DNA of 61,405 nucleotides from positions 1-61,405 of the forward strand of contig JAEWSQ010000002.1 of assembly GCA_023398165.1 (NCBI GenBank). Direction: 5' to 3'. Below are positions 8,579-17,399 of this stretch, piece after piece. Under the pieces are notes generated by a model. It was not told where the DNA came from. It worked only from the letters and a program-made list of their open reading frames with translations, and ran no database searches. Made by a program: the position numbers and the translations under genes. The first letter of the stretch is position 1. Every line of letters starts with the position of its first letter. The stretch is from Spirochaetota bacterium. Its GTDB lineage: Bacteria; Spirochaetota; Spirochaetia; Treponematales; Treponemataceae.

Positions 8579-9804
8579 TGAAATTAAAACAGGCTTCATC
8601 CGTCTTCATCTTCATATGTATTATCATTTCCTGCTCTGGAGACTGGACACAGTTCCGCGGAAATCAGGGACAGGGCGAGGCCGAACGGGTGATTTATCCG
8701 CCCCTGGGCATCAAATGGAAACTTAAACTCCAGGAAGAAAGTAAAACGTCAAAGTCCTTCAACAATCCTGTAGTCATAGGCGACACAGTCTACTTCGGTT
8801 CAACCGACGGCAATTTCTACGCCCTCGACCTCGGCTCAGGATACATGAAATGGGTGTTCCAGACGAATGCCGCCATCAATTCTGTACCTATAGCCGATCA
8901 GGAGGCTGTGTACTTCGGATCAAATGACGGAGGCTTATATGCAGTTGACCGCAAGACGGGCATCCTCCTTTGGCGTTACGATGCGGACTGTACGATACAG
9001 TCGAGTGTAGTCCGTTATGGAGATTTTATAGTGTTCTCCAGCGACGGGGGGAATACCTGTTTTCTGGACACCTCAGGCAGACTTGTGCACAGCCTTCCGA
9101 ATCCTGTCTGGCATTACCATACCTATCAAATTTACAAGGACATCATGTATTTCGCACCGGGTCCCGTCGAGAGACCCCGAACATTCTCGGCCTATGACAT
9201 CTATAAAAAGGAATATCTTTGGATTCTTAATGCTGAAAACACTGTCGCCTCATGGTACTCGTTCCCCGCTCTCAAAGGAGACCGGGTTCTGTACTCTAAA
9301 TGTTCAAACTATGATACATTCTGGGAATTATCCTACCTGGTCCGTGACCGTTTTACAGGAGAGGTGATCTGGGAAAAGAATGAAGAAGCGGTCTTTGGTC
9401 AAAACCCCGGATTCAATATATATACCCTCTTCATTGATTCCACCGAGATGCTGGACTTCATGGCGCCGGTGGTGTACGGAAAGACTGTCATATATTCATC
9501 CGGCGACAACGTGGTGCGCGCCTTCCGCATTAAAGACGGCTCTTCTGCCTGGACCAGGACCTTCGATGAACCGGCGTCGAGTGCACCGACACTTTCAGGA
9601 GACCGCATCTACCTCGGTCTCCGCGGCGGTGAATACTCGCCATCACTAAGGGATCCCCGCCTCATCTGTCTCTCGGCGAGAGACGGCAGACTCCTGTGGG
9701 AATTTGAGACTGAGGGAGCCATCCTGGGCGCTCCCGTGATCGCGGGCAAATGGATGATATTCTGCACGGAGGATCTGATTTTCTACGTGTTGGAGGCGAT
9801 ATAG
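8578..9804 (+). CDS. PQQ-type beta-propeller lipoprotein
   Basis: 408 aa. The signal sequence ends in the lipobox IISC (Cys19), so it is probably anchored on the outer face of a membrane. The mature part begins WTQFRGNQGQ, usual for PQQ-like propellers, and contains blades such as VYFGSTDGNFYALDLGSG and VYFGSNDGGLYAVDRKTG; ligand-binding PQQ residues are not required in this family and I do not claim a cofactor. Relatives include BamB. Its position as the last gene of the MoxR-DUF58-TgpA set suggests a structural or scaffolding partner for the surface transglutaminase-fold protein. Confidence 0.88.
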   Translation: MKLKQASSVFIFICIIISCSGDWTQFRGNQGQGEAERVIYPPLGIKWKLKLQEESKTSKSFNNPVVIGDTVYFGSTDGNFYALDLGSGYMKWVFQTNAAINSVPIADQEAVYFGSNDGGLYAVDRKTGILLWRYDADCTIQSSVVRYGDFIVFSSDGGNTCFLDTSGRLVHSLPNPVWHYHTYQIYKDIMYFAPGPVERPRTFSAYDIYKKEYLWILNAENTVASWYSFPALKGDRVLYSKCSNYDTFWELSYLVRDRFTGEVIWEKNEEAVFGQNPGFNIYTLFIDSTEMLDFMAPVVYGKTVIYSSGDNVVRAFRIKDGSSAWTRTFDEPASSAPTLSGDRIYLGLRGGEYSPSLRDPRLICLSARDGRLLWEFETEGAILGAPVIAGKWMIFCTEDLIFYVLEAI

Positions 9805-9914
9805 GAAAGTGCTGTAAACAACCGGCGGAGTACAATTTTTAGAGAATTGCCTTATTCTTTAGAAGTAATGAAGTGCGGTGAACAGCATCTTCAGGATTAC
9901 ACGGAAAATTATGC

Positions 9915-9942
9915 TTGACGGCAGGCCGGGTGGTGGTATAAT
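9915..9942 (+). promoter_or_regulatory. Extended -10 promoter for the repeat lipoprotein
   Basis: TTGACG (9915-9920), 16-nt spacer, TATAAT (9937-9942) preceded by TGG, an extended -10. The -35 block TGCTTGACGGCA is identical to that at 26346-26357 before an unrelated gene. Confidence 0.7.
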
Positions 9943-10056
9943 GAAGAAATAGAATTTCTTAAAGTCTTAGGAGTAATCATAACCCTGTCTGTTTATACTA
10001 TTATTAATTCCCGAAGATGATTTTGAAGACGACAAACTGATATTTGAGGTAATGCC

Positions 10057-11862
10057 ATGAAAAAAATCTCTTTAATTCTCTTAGCTGTTTTACTTGTATC
10101 GCTGTTTATTTCCTGTAAACAAATTATTGACCCGGCACAGGAACAGCCATCCATACATATGATTTGGAAAGGCGAACTTGAAAGCGCACCGGAGAATCCG
10201 GAAGCTGGCTTTTTTTATTATAATACCGTTGAAAAGAAAACGTATATGTATGACGGCACTTCCTGGCAGGTAATTGCAAGCGATGGGAAAGATGGAGCGA
10301 ATGGTAAAGACGGAACCGATGGTTCTGTTAAAAATGTATTAAATCTAATCTGGAAAGGCGAACTTGCCGCTGCTCCTGATAATCCGGAAGCAGGCTGGTT
10401 TTATTACAATACCGCTGAGAAAAAAACATATATGTTTGACGGCACTTCCTGGCAGATAATTGCCCGCGACGGATCTGATGGTTCTGACGGAGAAGACGGT
10501 AAAGATGGAACAAATCATTCTCCTCTGGATACTACTAATGTATTTCTAGGAGAAACAACAGAAGTTATAGACAGTATTACGTATACCGTAAAAGCATATG
10601 CAGATGTTAACCAGAATGAACCCTATTTTTATATTTATACCAAGTATTATTATCTGGATAGTAAATTAAGAAGGACGTATAGATACGATCATACAACAAA
10701 CGTTGATCTTGACTATAAGTATTCAGAATTTGTCGAGCATTTCTGCGGAGATAACTCAAAAATAATTACTACTACAGAGTATTATGAGTCTGGAGAAACG
10801 AGCTTACTTAAGACCGAATATATGTCCGGAGGGAAAAAATACAAGAATGTAACAACATATTATGATAATGGGAATAAAAAACTATATTCTACGTATCAGA
10901 ATGACATACTATCCTCCTCTACAGAATATTATGAAACGGGTAATACAATGTATCAGTATTCATATAATACAGAGGGAAAGGAAACTTCAAAATACTATTA
11001 CACGTACTATGATAGCGGTAATAGAAAACAATATGTGTATTATAATAACGGAATTTTATCGTCATCGTATGAATACTATGAATCAGGCGTGCAAAAAGAG
11101 TATTATTCATATAAAACAGATGTAACTCCCTCTTATCTGCAGACAAAACAAACTTATTATGAAAACAATAAAGTAGAATATCAGATTACTTATGATTCAT
11201 ATGGTAATGAAAGTTCAAAGCAATATTTCACGTACCATGCTAACGGTAATAAAAAGCACAATGATTCATATACCAATGGAATCTTATCTGTATCATATGA
11301 ATATTATGAATCAGGAGTACAAAAAGAATATTGTTATTTTAAGACAGATGTGTATCCTTCTTATATGCATATAAAATATACTTACTATGATACGGCTAAA
11401 CAAGAATACGTGTTTAATTATGATTCATATGGAAATGAAATTTCAAAACAGTATTACACGTATTATGCTGACGGCAACAAAAAATCCTATGATGTTTATA
11501 GAAATGGGAAAATAGATGATTCGTACACGTATTATGATTCATCTTCTGCAGCAGAAAAGAAACGCATAGATTATGATTATACTAATGAAGGACTAATTAT
11601 TGGGATTCTCTATAAATATTTAAATGGAAATAAAAAACTATATATAGACTATAAAACTGATGGAACCACGTTAGAGTATTTTCAATATTGCTATGAAAGC
11701 GGTTATACTCAGTTTTATTTTATTTCAGGTTTTTTATATACATGTAATGATGGAAAAACTACCGGAATTCCAACAACTTCCAGTGAATATTCCTCGAAAG
11801 AAGCCTATACACCCGAGCAGGCAGTATCAAAAGCAAATGAATTGACAGCGGCATGTGAATAA
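10057..11862 (+). CDS. Lipoprotein with duplicated head, collagen-like linkers and MORN-type repeats
   Basis: 601 aa. The signal peptide ends in the lipobox FISC (Cys20). Two copies of a ~62-residue unit follow: IWKGEL..AP.NPEAG, then a Tyr-rich strand, then TSWQ, each followed by a short Gly-x-Asp collagen-like run. From about residue 200 the protein is built from MORN_2/YwqK-like units (YYESG...Y), very rich in Tyr, Ser and Lys, with a longer 76-residue repeat inside. Surface exposure is likely. The MORN part resembles the so-called YwqK antitoxin family by repeat only; no toxin gene is seen. Has its own promoter. The next gene starts 2 nt after the stop. Confidence 0.8.
   Translation: MKKISLILLAVLLVSLFISCKQIIDPAQEQPSIHMIWKGELESAPENPEAGFFYYNTVEKKTYMYDGTSWQVIASDGKDGANGKDGTDGSVKNVLNLIWKGELAAAPDNPEAGWFYYNTAEKKTYMFDGTSWQIIARDGSDGSDGEDGKDGTNHSPLDTTNVFLGETTEVIDSITYTVKAYADVNQNEPYFYIYTKYYYLDSKLRRTYRYDHTTNVDLDYKYSEFVEHFCGDNSKIITTTEYYESGETSLLKTEYMSGGKKYKNVTTYYDNGNKKLYSTYQNDILSSSTEYYETGNTMYQYSYNTEGKETSKYYYTYYDSGNRKQYVYYNNGILSSSYEYYESGVQKEYYSYKTDVTPSYLQTKQTYYENNKVEYQITYDSYGNESSKQYFTYHANGNKKHNDSYTNGILSVSYEYYESGVQKEYCYFKTDVYPSYMHIKYTYYDTAKQEYVFNYDSYGNEISKQYYTYYADGNKKSYDVYRNGKIDDSYTYYDSSSAAEKKRIDYDYTNEGLIIGILYKYLNGNKKLYIDYKTDGTTLEYFQYCYESGYTQFYFISGFLYTCNDGKTTGIPTTSSEYSSKEAYTPEQAVSKANELTAACE
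10162..10533 (+). repeat. Tandem 186-bp coding duplication
   Basis: Unit 1 begins at 10162 and unit 2 at 10348, period 186 bp (62 codons). The units differ at several codons, so the duplication is not recent. Each unit ends in a stretch of Gly-Asp-Gly type codons. Confidence 0.8.
11071..11526 (+). repeat. 228-bp repeats within the MORN-type region
   Basis: Copies start at 11071 and 11299 (GAATAYTATGAATCAGG), a period of exactly 228 bp or 76 codons; a weaker partial copy follows. Such long in-frame repeats can expand or contract by recombination. Confidence 0.65.
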
Positions 11863-11864
11863 AA

Positions 11865-12392
11865 ATGGAAAAAGTATCAGCAGCTCTATTAGTTTGCTTT
11901 ATTTTTACCGGATGTTTATCGTCAAATACAGTTAAAAATCTTCATGACTATGATGAAGTTACGTATAAGATAAACAGCCTCGAAGGCAGGGTTGTTCTTG
12001 GTACTGTTAAAGTTGCCGCTTTGGATTTTTCATGGAGACAGTATGATTCAAAGGACAGAATAATAATCCAATTGATGGACCGGCTTGAACAAAAAGCACT
12101 AAAAAAATACGGGGAAAATATAGATATTACTACTATTACTATTGGCAATACTAATACCACAAGTACTGCCTCTTTATGGCTGGCAGGATTAACACTATCT
12201 ATAACTTCATCTGCTGCAGCAAATTATTTTGTTCAAAATGATGCAGCTCATTACACTTTTTTAGGGACTGGTTTTGCAGGTTTATTAGTATTCTTATTCA
12301 AAGGTATTGAGGCAGCAGGAGTTGTTATACAGTCAGACATACCATATAAACCGGGCTCATACAAATTAATAACAGATGCTCAAATTGACTGA
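11865..12392 (+). CDS. Small lipoprotein of unknown function
   Basis: 175 aa. N-terminal signal with lipobox FTGC (Cys17). Residues ~95-160 hold two hydrophobic stretches (SLWLAGLTLSITSSAAANYF and TFLGTGFAGLLVFLF) and the end is PYKPGSYKLITDAQID. No family recognised. It starts 2 nt after the repeat lipoprotein stop and is probably in the same transcript. Confidence 0.75.
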   Translation: MEKVSAALLVCFIFTGCLSSNTVKNLHDYDEVTYKINSLEGRVVLGTVKVAALDFSWRQYDSKDRIIIQLMDRLEQKALKKYGENIDITTITIGNTNTTSTASLWLAGLTLSITSSAAANYFVQNDAAHYTFLGTGFAGLLVFLFKGIEAAGVVIQSDIPYKPGSYKLITDAQID

Positions 12393-12528
12393 TGCTGCAG
12401 CAGTTTCAGAGTGAAAGCTGAAATAGCAGGAATTACAATTATGTGTGCCGGTCTTACCGAAAATTAATGAACTGATATTTTGTGGCATTTTGAGTGCATA
12501 TACCGCAGTCCCAAGGGGGGAAGCAGTA

Positions 12529-14119
12529 ATGGTAAATCCTTTTAAAATTAAACTTTCCAGAATTTTCATCATCCGGTCCTATCTTGGAATACTGGTGTCG
12601 GGATTAATGTACTGCATCTTACTCCCCTTTATTCTCAATCTTGATCTTCATTCAGGCATTGAATTAGCAAGGAAGGTCTTAATAACATTAACCTTGCTCG
12701 GTTTGGTCTGCACGGCATTATTCTATATTCTTTACAGACCCGCCGAAAATCTTATACTCGGCATACAGAAGGGTATTACCCCTGTGCCCGAAAAAATCAT
12801 TAAGACCCGTAAATCCTTAAGCAAGATGGATTCTTATTATATGGTCATTGGTATTGTATTTTATCCCCTTGGGACTGTTATTAATCTCTTAAGCGACTGC
12901 TTGCGAAGTACGCCGATTATCATTGATAATTATGTTTGTAACCATCATCTATGAATATAAGACGCATCTAAAGAATCTGATCCGCCAGATAGACGGGCTT
13001 TCGAACGCCAACATGGACCTCTCTCAAAGGATCAACATTATCTCCTTTGATGATGTCGGAATTATGACTGCCGGCATAAATAAGATTATAGACAACCTCC
13101 TCAAAACCTTCACCTCCATAAAGGCTTCCAGTAACGAAGTCCGGCATCAGGGTTTGGATGCGGAAGAAAAAATAGAAGATTCCAGGAAGGCAACATCGGA
13201 ACTCAGCCCCATTATTGATAGTTTTGAAAAGAATACAGACACTCAGACAAGTTTTATTAAATCCGCCATAGATCAGTTCAAAGAAATGTTAACCGTTATA
13301 GATAAATCTATACGGATGATTCAGACTCAAATAGCAAAAGTTGCAAATACTTCGGATTATGTCCGGGACATGAGCAAGGCATTTAATGAGATTAGTAAGA
13401 CATCAGAACACAATATACAGATTTTTAATGACTTAATTTCATCTATAGAAGAGGGGAACCGGAATATAAGCGGATCTATTGATTCTATTCAGGGAATAAA
13501 TGAATCGGGGAAAAAGATCAATGAAATCGCATCTATTATTACCAACATAGCCTCACAAACCAGGCTCTTAGCCATGAATGCCGCCATTGAAGCCGCACAC
13601 GCGGGACAGTACGGGAAGGGTTTCGCCGTAGTTTCGGATGAGATTAAGAAACTCTCGGAATCCAGTTCCAGATCTGCACAAAGTATTTTAACTATCATTA
13701 GAGAGATGAATGAAAAAATACAGAAAGGGTCGAACAGCTTCACCAGCCTTCAGGGAACCTTCGATCTCATGATGGTTAACATGAATAAAACCCGGCAGTC
13801 CTTGAATGAAATTTCCCGATCAACCGGAAGCCACTCAGAAAAAGCTCTCCGGAACATCGATGAGATAAACGAGCTCTTAGATATAACCAACCAGCTGAAG
13901 AATGAAACGGAAAACCTCGCCCGCGATAGTAAGAATATTGAAGGTTCTATTTCCCTACTTAATATCAGCTCCGAAACCCTTAAATCGGGAAATGCCGCAC
14001 TTACAGGCGGGATCAAGAATTTGGTCAGAATAAGCGATGAAGTGAGTACTAACTTTAAAGCGATTTCTGAAAGCATTAGCGGATTGAATAATAAAATATC
14101 GCAGTATAAGACTGAATGA
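12529..14119 (+). pseudogene. Methyl-accepting chemotaxis protein gene, frame-broken with internal deletion
   Basis: The first frame (ATG 12529, ribosome site AAGGGGGGAAG; stop 12954) encodes membrane segments. The second frame (open from 12923 to 14119) begins with the last part of a membrane segment (MFVTIIYEYK) and then carries a full cytoplasmic MCP domain, with the receptor tip LLAMNAAIEAAHAGQYGKGF. Compared with the intact paralogue at 49199, the first frame matches up to about its fourth membrane region and the second resumes at the last one, so about 100 codons are missing and the frame is lost at the join near 12925-12950. The signalling half could still be made if it has its own start, but no ribosome site is evident. 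Confidence 0.75.
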
Positions 14120-14242
14120 ATCCGGAGCTCTAAAAATTTGCCGTCATTTTTTATCTTAAGAACAATTCCTTAACAAGAATGGTTGGATTATGATAGTGTG
14201 TATACACCTTGTTGCGTATTGTAACTGCACTCATGATAATGG

Positions 14243-14248
14243 TATAAT
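14243..14248 (+). promoter_or_regulatory. Extended -10 element
   Basis: TGG-TATAAT at 14240-14248, 30 nt before the start at 14278; the -35 region is poor. Confidence 0.5.
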
Positions 14249-14277
14249 CATTGATAATGTTTATAAAGAGGTACCAT

Positions 14278-14808
14278 ATGCGAAAAACAGCAATCCTGAC
14301 AATTTTCTTTGTAATGGTTATTAGTAATGTATTTGCTCAATTAAAGACTGTCCCTTCCGGCAGTGATCAAGCAGTATCAGAATTGAAATTTAATGGAATT
14401 GCAAATAACTTAATTGCAGATACAACAGGATCTTTTACGTTCAATATTGTGAAAACTAGTAATGGAAATTATGAGATTAATGGGAAATTTGACAACCTAC
14501 GATTGTTTGGAACTTTTAAAGCACCATTAGAAACAGCTTTATATAATCCGGATAGTAAAACGTATACGCTTACATTTAACGGTAACTTTTTTGTAGGCGG
14601 CAGTGACGGCTCAGGATTTCCTGCTGGAACAACAAACTATATTAAATTCTGCATAGTATTACGTGAATCAGTCGGATCTGCCGTGTATATTATTGGGCCG
14701 CTGACTGAGAATCAAAATTTTGAACAGTATGCAATTGTTACATATACGATTATACAAAGTGTTTTAACCCCTAAAATAGATGATTTTTTTGCTGGAATGT
14801 TCAATTAA
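14278..14808 (+). CDS. Exported protein of unknown function
   Basis: 176 aa from the ATG at 14278, chosen because AAAGAGG precedes it and the start gives a clean signal peptide (RKTAILTIFFVMVISNVFA, cleavage likely after VFA); the open frame extends 9 codons further upstream. The mature part is short and beta-rich (GSFTFNIVKTSNGNYEINGK, YTLTFNGNFFVGGSDGSGF). No family recognised. The GH43 gene starts 2 nt after the stop, so the pair may be one transcript, but base composition differs (AT-rich here). Confidence 0.7.
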   Translation: MRKTAILTIFFVMVISNVFAQLKTVPSGSDQAVSELKFNGIANNLIADTTGSFTFNIVKTSNGNYEINGKFDNLRLFGTFKAPLETALYNPDSKTYTLTFNGNFFVGGSDGSGFPAGTTNYIKFCIVLRESVGSAVYIIGPLTENQNFEQYAIVTYTIIQSVLTPKIDDFFAGMFN

Positions 14809-14810
14809 GA

Positions 14811-16370
14811 ATGAAAAACAGCACCATTAATCCCCTAACCTGTCTGGATTATCCCGATCCCGACGTAATACGCGTCGGCGGCACTTACTACATGATAACA
14901 ACCACGATGCATTTTATGCCCGGCGGTGAAATTCTTCGTTCGTATGATTTAGTCCATTGGGAACATGCAGCCTTTGTCTATGAAAAGCTCGAGGACGTAC
15001 CCTCCCACCGATTAGAAGACGCTAAAGGTATTTACGGCAAGGGTATGTGGGCGGCAAGTCTCCGGCATCACAAAAGAAAATTTTATGTCTGCTTTGTAGC
15101 AAACGACACCCATACAACCTATTTTTTCACAGCAGAACGCATAGAAGGCCCATGGAAGAAGAAAACAATCGAGGGATTTTATCATGACTGCTCTCTCCTT
15201 TTCGATGACGGCCGCGTTTTTATTGCGTATGGAAACACCGAAATAAAAATCACCGAACTTAATGCGGATCTTGACGGTCCGAAAAAAGGCGGACTCGACC
15301 GGGTCGCCGTGAGAGAAATAGGTAATAAAATTCTCGGATACGAAGGCACTCATTTCTATAAAATAAACGGACGATACTATTTATTTTTCATACATTCACG
15401 TCCGGACAGGTGGCGGCGGGTAGTTGCGTGCTTCAGTTCCGATTCCATCGAAGGCGAATTTACAGGAGGCGATGTTCTTGACGATGACTGCGGCTATTGC
15501 GCCCAGGGAGTCGCACAGGGCGGAATCGTCGAAACTCCCGAAGGTGCATGGTTCGGTCTTTTTTTTCAGGACCGCGGTGCGGTAGGCCGCATTCCAATAC
15601 TCGTACCGATGAAATGGAAGGAAGACCTTCCGGCATTCGGCGACAACGGAAAAATACCCGAAGACTTTCCGGTTATATCAACGGGAAAAAATTATGAGTA
15701 TACCCCTCTTACCGGAAGCGACGACTTTAGGTTCGATAATTCCAACAGCGGTCAGACTCAAAAACTAAAAAGCTGGTGGCAGTGGAATCATTCGCCGGAT
15801 AACGAACTTTGGCATCTCGAACGCAAGGGAGCTCTTGTCCTAAAAAGCGGTAAAGTCTGCCGCAATGTGACTCAGGCAAGGAATGTGCTGACACAGAGGG
15901 CCTTATTCCCCCGGTGTTCAGTAAATGTGCTTGTGGACGGATCAAACATGAAGGACGGAGACTATGCGGGACTTGCAGCGTTTCAAAGCGTGTACGGCTT
16001 AATCGCACTTGTCCGCGAAGGAAATGATTTCAGTATAAGGATGCTGCACCGGGAAAACAAAGACATGAGCATGATGAAACTGCCGGATGATAATGATTAT
16101 GGAACAGAGACTGCACGTATCGATTTGAACAGTAATGAACGTATGACCCTTCCGGGTCCGGCTGTCCGTCTGCGCATGGATTTCGATTTTTCAGACATGA
16201 AAGACACCGTCGAGTTTTTTGCGGACATAGATGGATGGAGAAAACTTGGAGAGAGTCATAAACTGTACTTCAAGCTCGATCATTTTTGCGGCTGCAGGAT
16301 TGCGCTTTTCCTTTTTTCCACGAAGGAACTAGGAGGTGAAGCACGTTTTTCGGATTTCCGTTACGATTAG
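14811..16370 (+). CDS. Glycoside hydrolase family 43 (beta-xylosidase/arabinofuranosidase type)
   Basis: 519 aa, no signal peptide, so cytoplasmic. The five-blade catalytic propeller has the family's three acids: general base D16 in YPDPDV, D126 in YHDCSLLF, and proton donor E178 in YEGTHFYK. A C-terminal beta-sandwich (about residues 310-519, with FRFDNSNSGQTQKLKSWWQW and the end ARFSDFRYD) is of the GH43 C2 type. The layout fits enzymes that release xylose or arabinose from imported xylan oligosaccharides; exact specificity cannot be read. Together with the esterases and GH5 enzyme in this window it points to hemicellulose use. Confidence 0.9.
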   Translation: MKNSTINPLTCLDYPDPDVIRVGGTYYMITTTMHFMPGGEILRSYDLVHWEHAAFVYEKLEDVPSHRLEDAKGIYGKGMWAASLRHHKRKFYVCFVANDTHTTYFFTAERIEGPWKKKTIEGFYHDCSLLFDDGRVFIAYGNTEIKITELNADLDGPKKGGLDRVAVREIGNKILGYEGTHFYKINGRYYLFFIHSRPDRWRRVVACFSSDSIEGEFTGGDVLDDDCGYCAQGVAQGGIVETPEGAWFGLFFQDRGAVGRIPILVPMKWKEDLPAFGDNGKIPEDFPVISTGKNYEYTPLTGSDDFRFDNSNSGQTQKLKSWWQWNHSPDNELWHLERKGALVLKSGKVCRNVTQARNVLTQRALFPRCSVNVLVDGSNMKDGDYAGLAAFQSVYGLIALVREGNDFSIRMLHRENKDMSMMKLPDDNDYGTETARIDLNSNERMTLPGPAVRLRMDFDFSDMKDTVEFFADIDGWRKLGESHKLYFKLDHFCGCRIALFLFSTKELGGEARFSDFRYD

Positions 16371-16389
16371 TATTCTCTTTATTTAGATA

Positions 16390-17136
16390 TTAAAACATTA
16401 TTTCATCATTACGCAGCGATTTTTCAATTTGATTAATATAAAACATTGCATAATTTTGTGTATTAATAATCGAATCAAGTATTGTTACTTCGGCACCGGC
16501 GATGTATTCAAGCAGATTATACTTAGTAAAATTTGAGAGGAATTCATTTAACCGCATTCTCAAATTATAAAAGTAGTTATTAACTGTAGTATATGGAAAA
16601 TGAGAGAACGTTATTTTATGATTAATTATAGTATCAATATAGGAAGCAAGTTGTATTTCTTCTAATTGTCTAACCTCCATAAAATAATCTTTAAGTCCGA
16701 TTGGAATGAGAACCCATTTTTCAATAAAGAATAGAAGACGTAAAACATCAGTGTATAGTGCTTTATTAGTATATGTTGAGTTACGGTTTTTTAGAGCCTT
16801 ATGAAGCAGATCTTCAATATCCCAAAATAGTGAGTTCAGCTGATTATTAAAAACTTCTTTAACATCGATGTATTTTTTAGATAAAATAAATTCATTTTTT
16901 GAACTTGAACTATTTGTTCTTTTATGAGCTCTTTGATACTCATCATACCTATCTCTGTTTTCTGATTTTACAAGAATATCATACGCATTTTTTATTACTA
17001 TAAACTGTGCTGAAACCATAGGATCGTTTTGATTTTGATCGGGATGGTATTTAAACGCTGCTTTACGGTATGCCTTTTTTATTTCATCCAGAGAAGCAGA
17101 TTCATATATATTCAAAAGCTTGTAATACTCATTCAT
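16390..17136 (-). CDS. J-domain (DnaJ-like) protein
   Basis: 248 aa from the ATG whose complement is 17134-17136, preceded by AGGAG; the open frame runs 18 codons further but that part is not J-domain. Residues 3-70 are a J domain with the HPD motif at H31-P32-D33. The rest (~90-248) is AT-rich, helical, and lacks the Gly/Phe and zinc regions of true DnaJ, so it is a specialised Hsp70 partner with unknown client. It lies convergent to the GH43 gene. Confidence 0.85.
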   Translation of the reverse strand: MNEYYKLLNIYESASLDEIKKAYRKAAFKYHPDQNQNDPMVSAQFIVIKNAYDILVKSENRDRYDEYQRAHKRTNSSSSKNEFILSKKYIDVKEVFNNQLNSLFWDIEDLLHKALKNRNSTYTNKALYTDVLRLLFFIEKWVLIPIGLKDYFMEVRQLEEIQLASYIDTIINHKITFSHFPYTTVNNYFYNLRMRLNEFLSNFTKYNLLEYIAGAEVTILDSIINTQNYAMFYINQIEKSLRNDEIMF

Positions 17137-17399
17137 GTAATAGTAACTCCTACCGGTAGCCCGGGGGTTGTGCAGACATACGCGTAACATGAGAAGCGGA
17201 AGTGACGTGATTCATGCGCCGGGCTTGAGAAGATGCAAGCATGATAAAACGCTGAATCAGAATAAAGTTCTTATCAGGTTTCTCCAGCGATTATCTTCTC
17301 GAGCAGTATAACAGCCTTTTTTGCCTAGTGTATATGGTAATATCAATTTTAAGCATTGCCATCCCCTTAATACAGATATTACCTCAGGCCATTAACAAA

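Noticed and set aside
10057..12392. Toxin-antitoxin pair (YwqK-like repeats plus small downstream gene)
   Set aside because: Both proteins have lipoprotein signals and would be outside the cytoplasm; the repeat similarity alone does not support an antitoxin.
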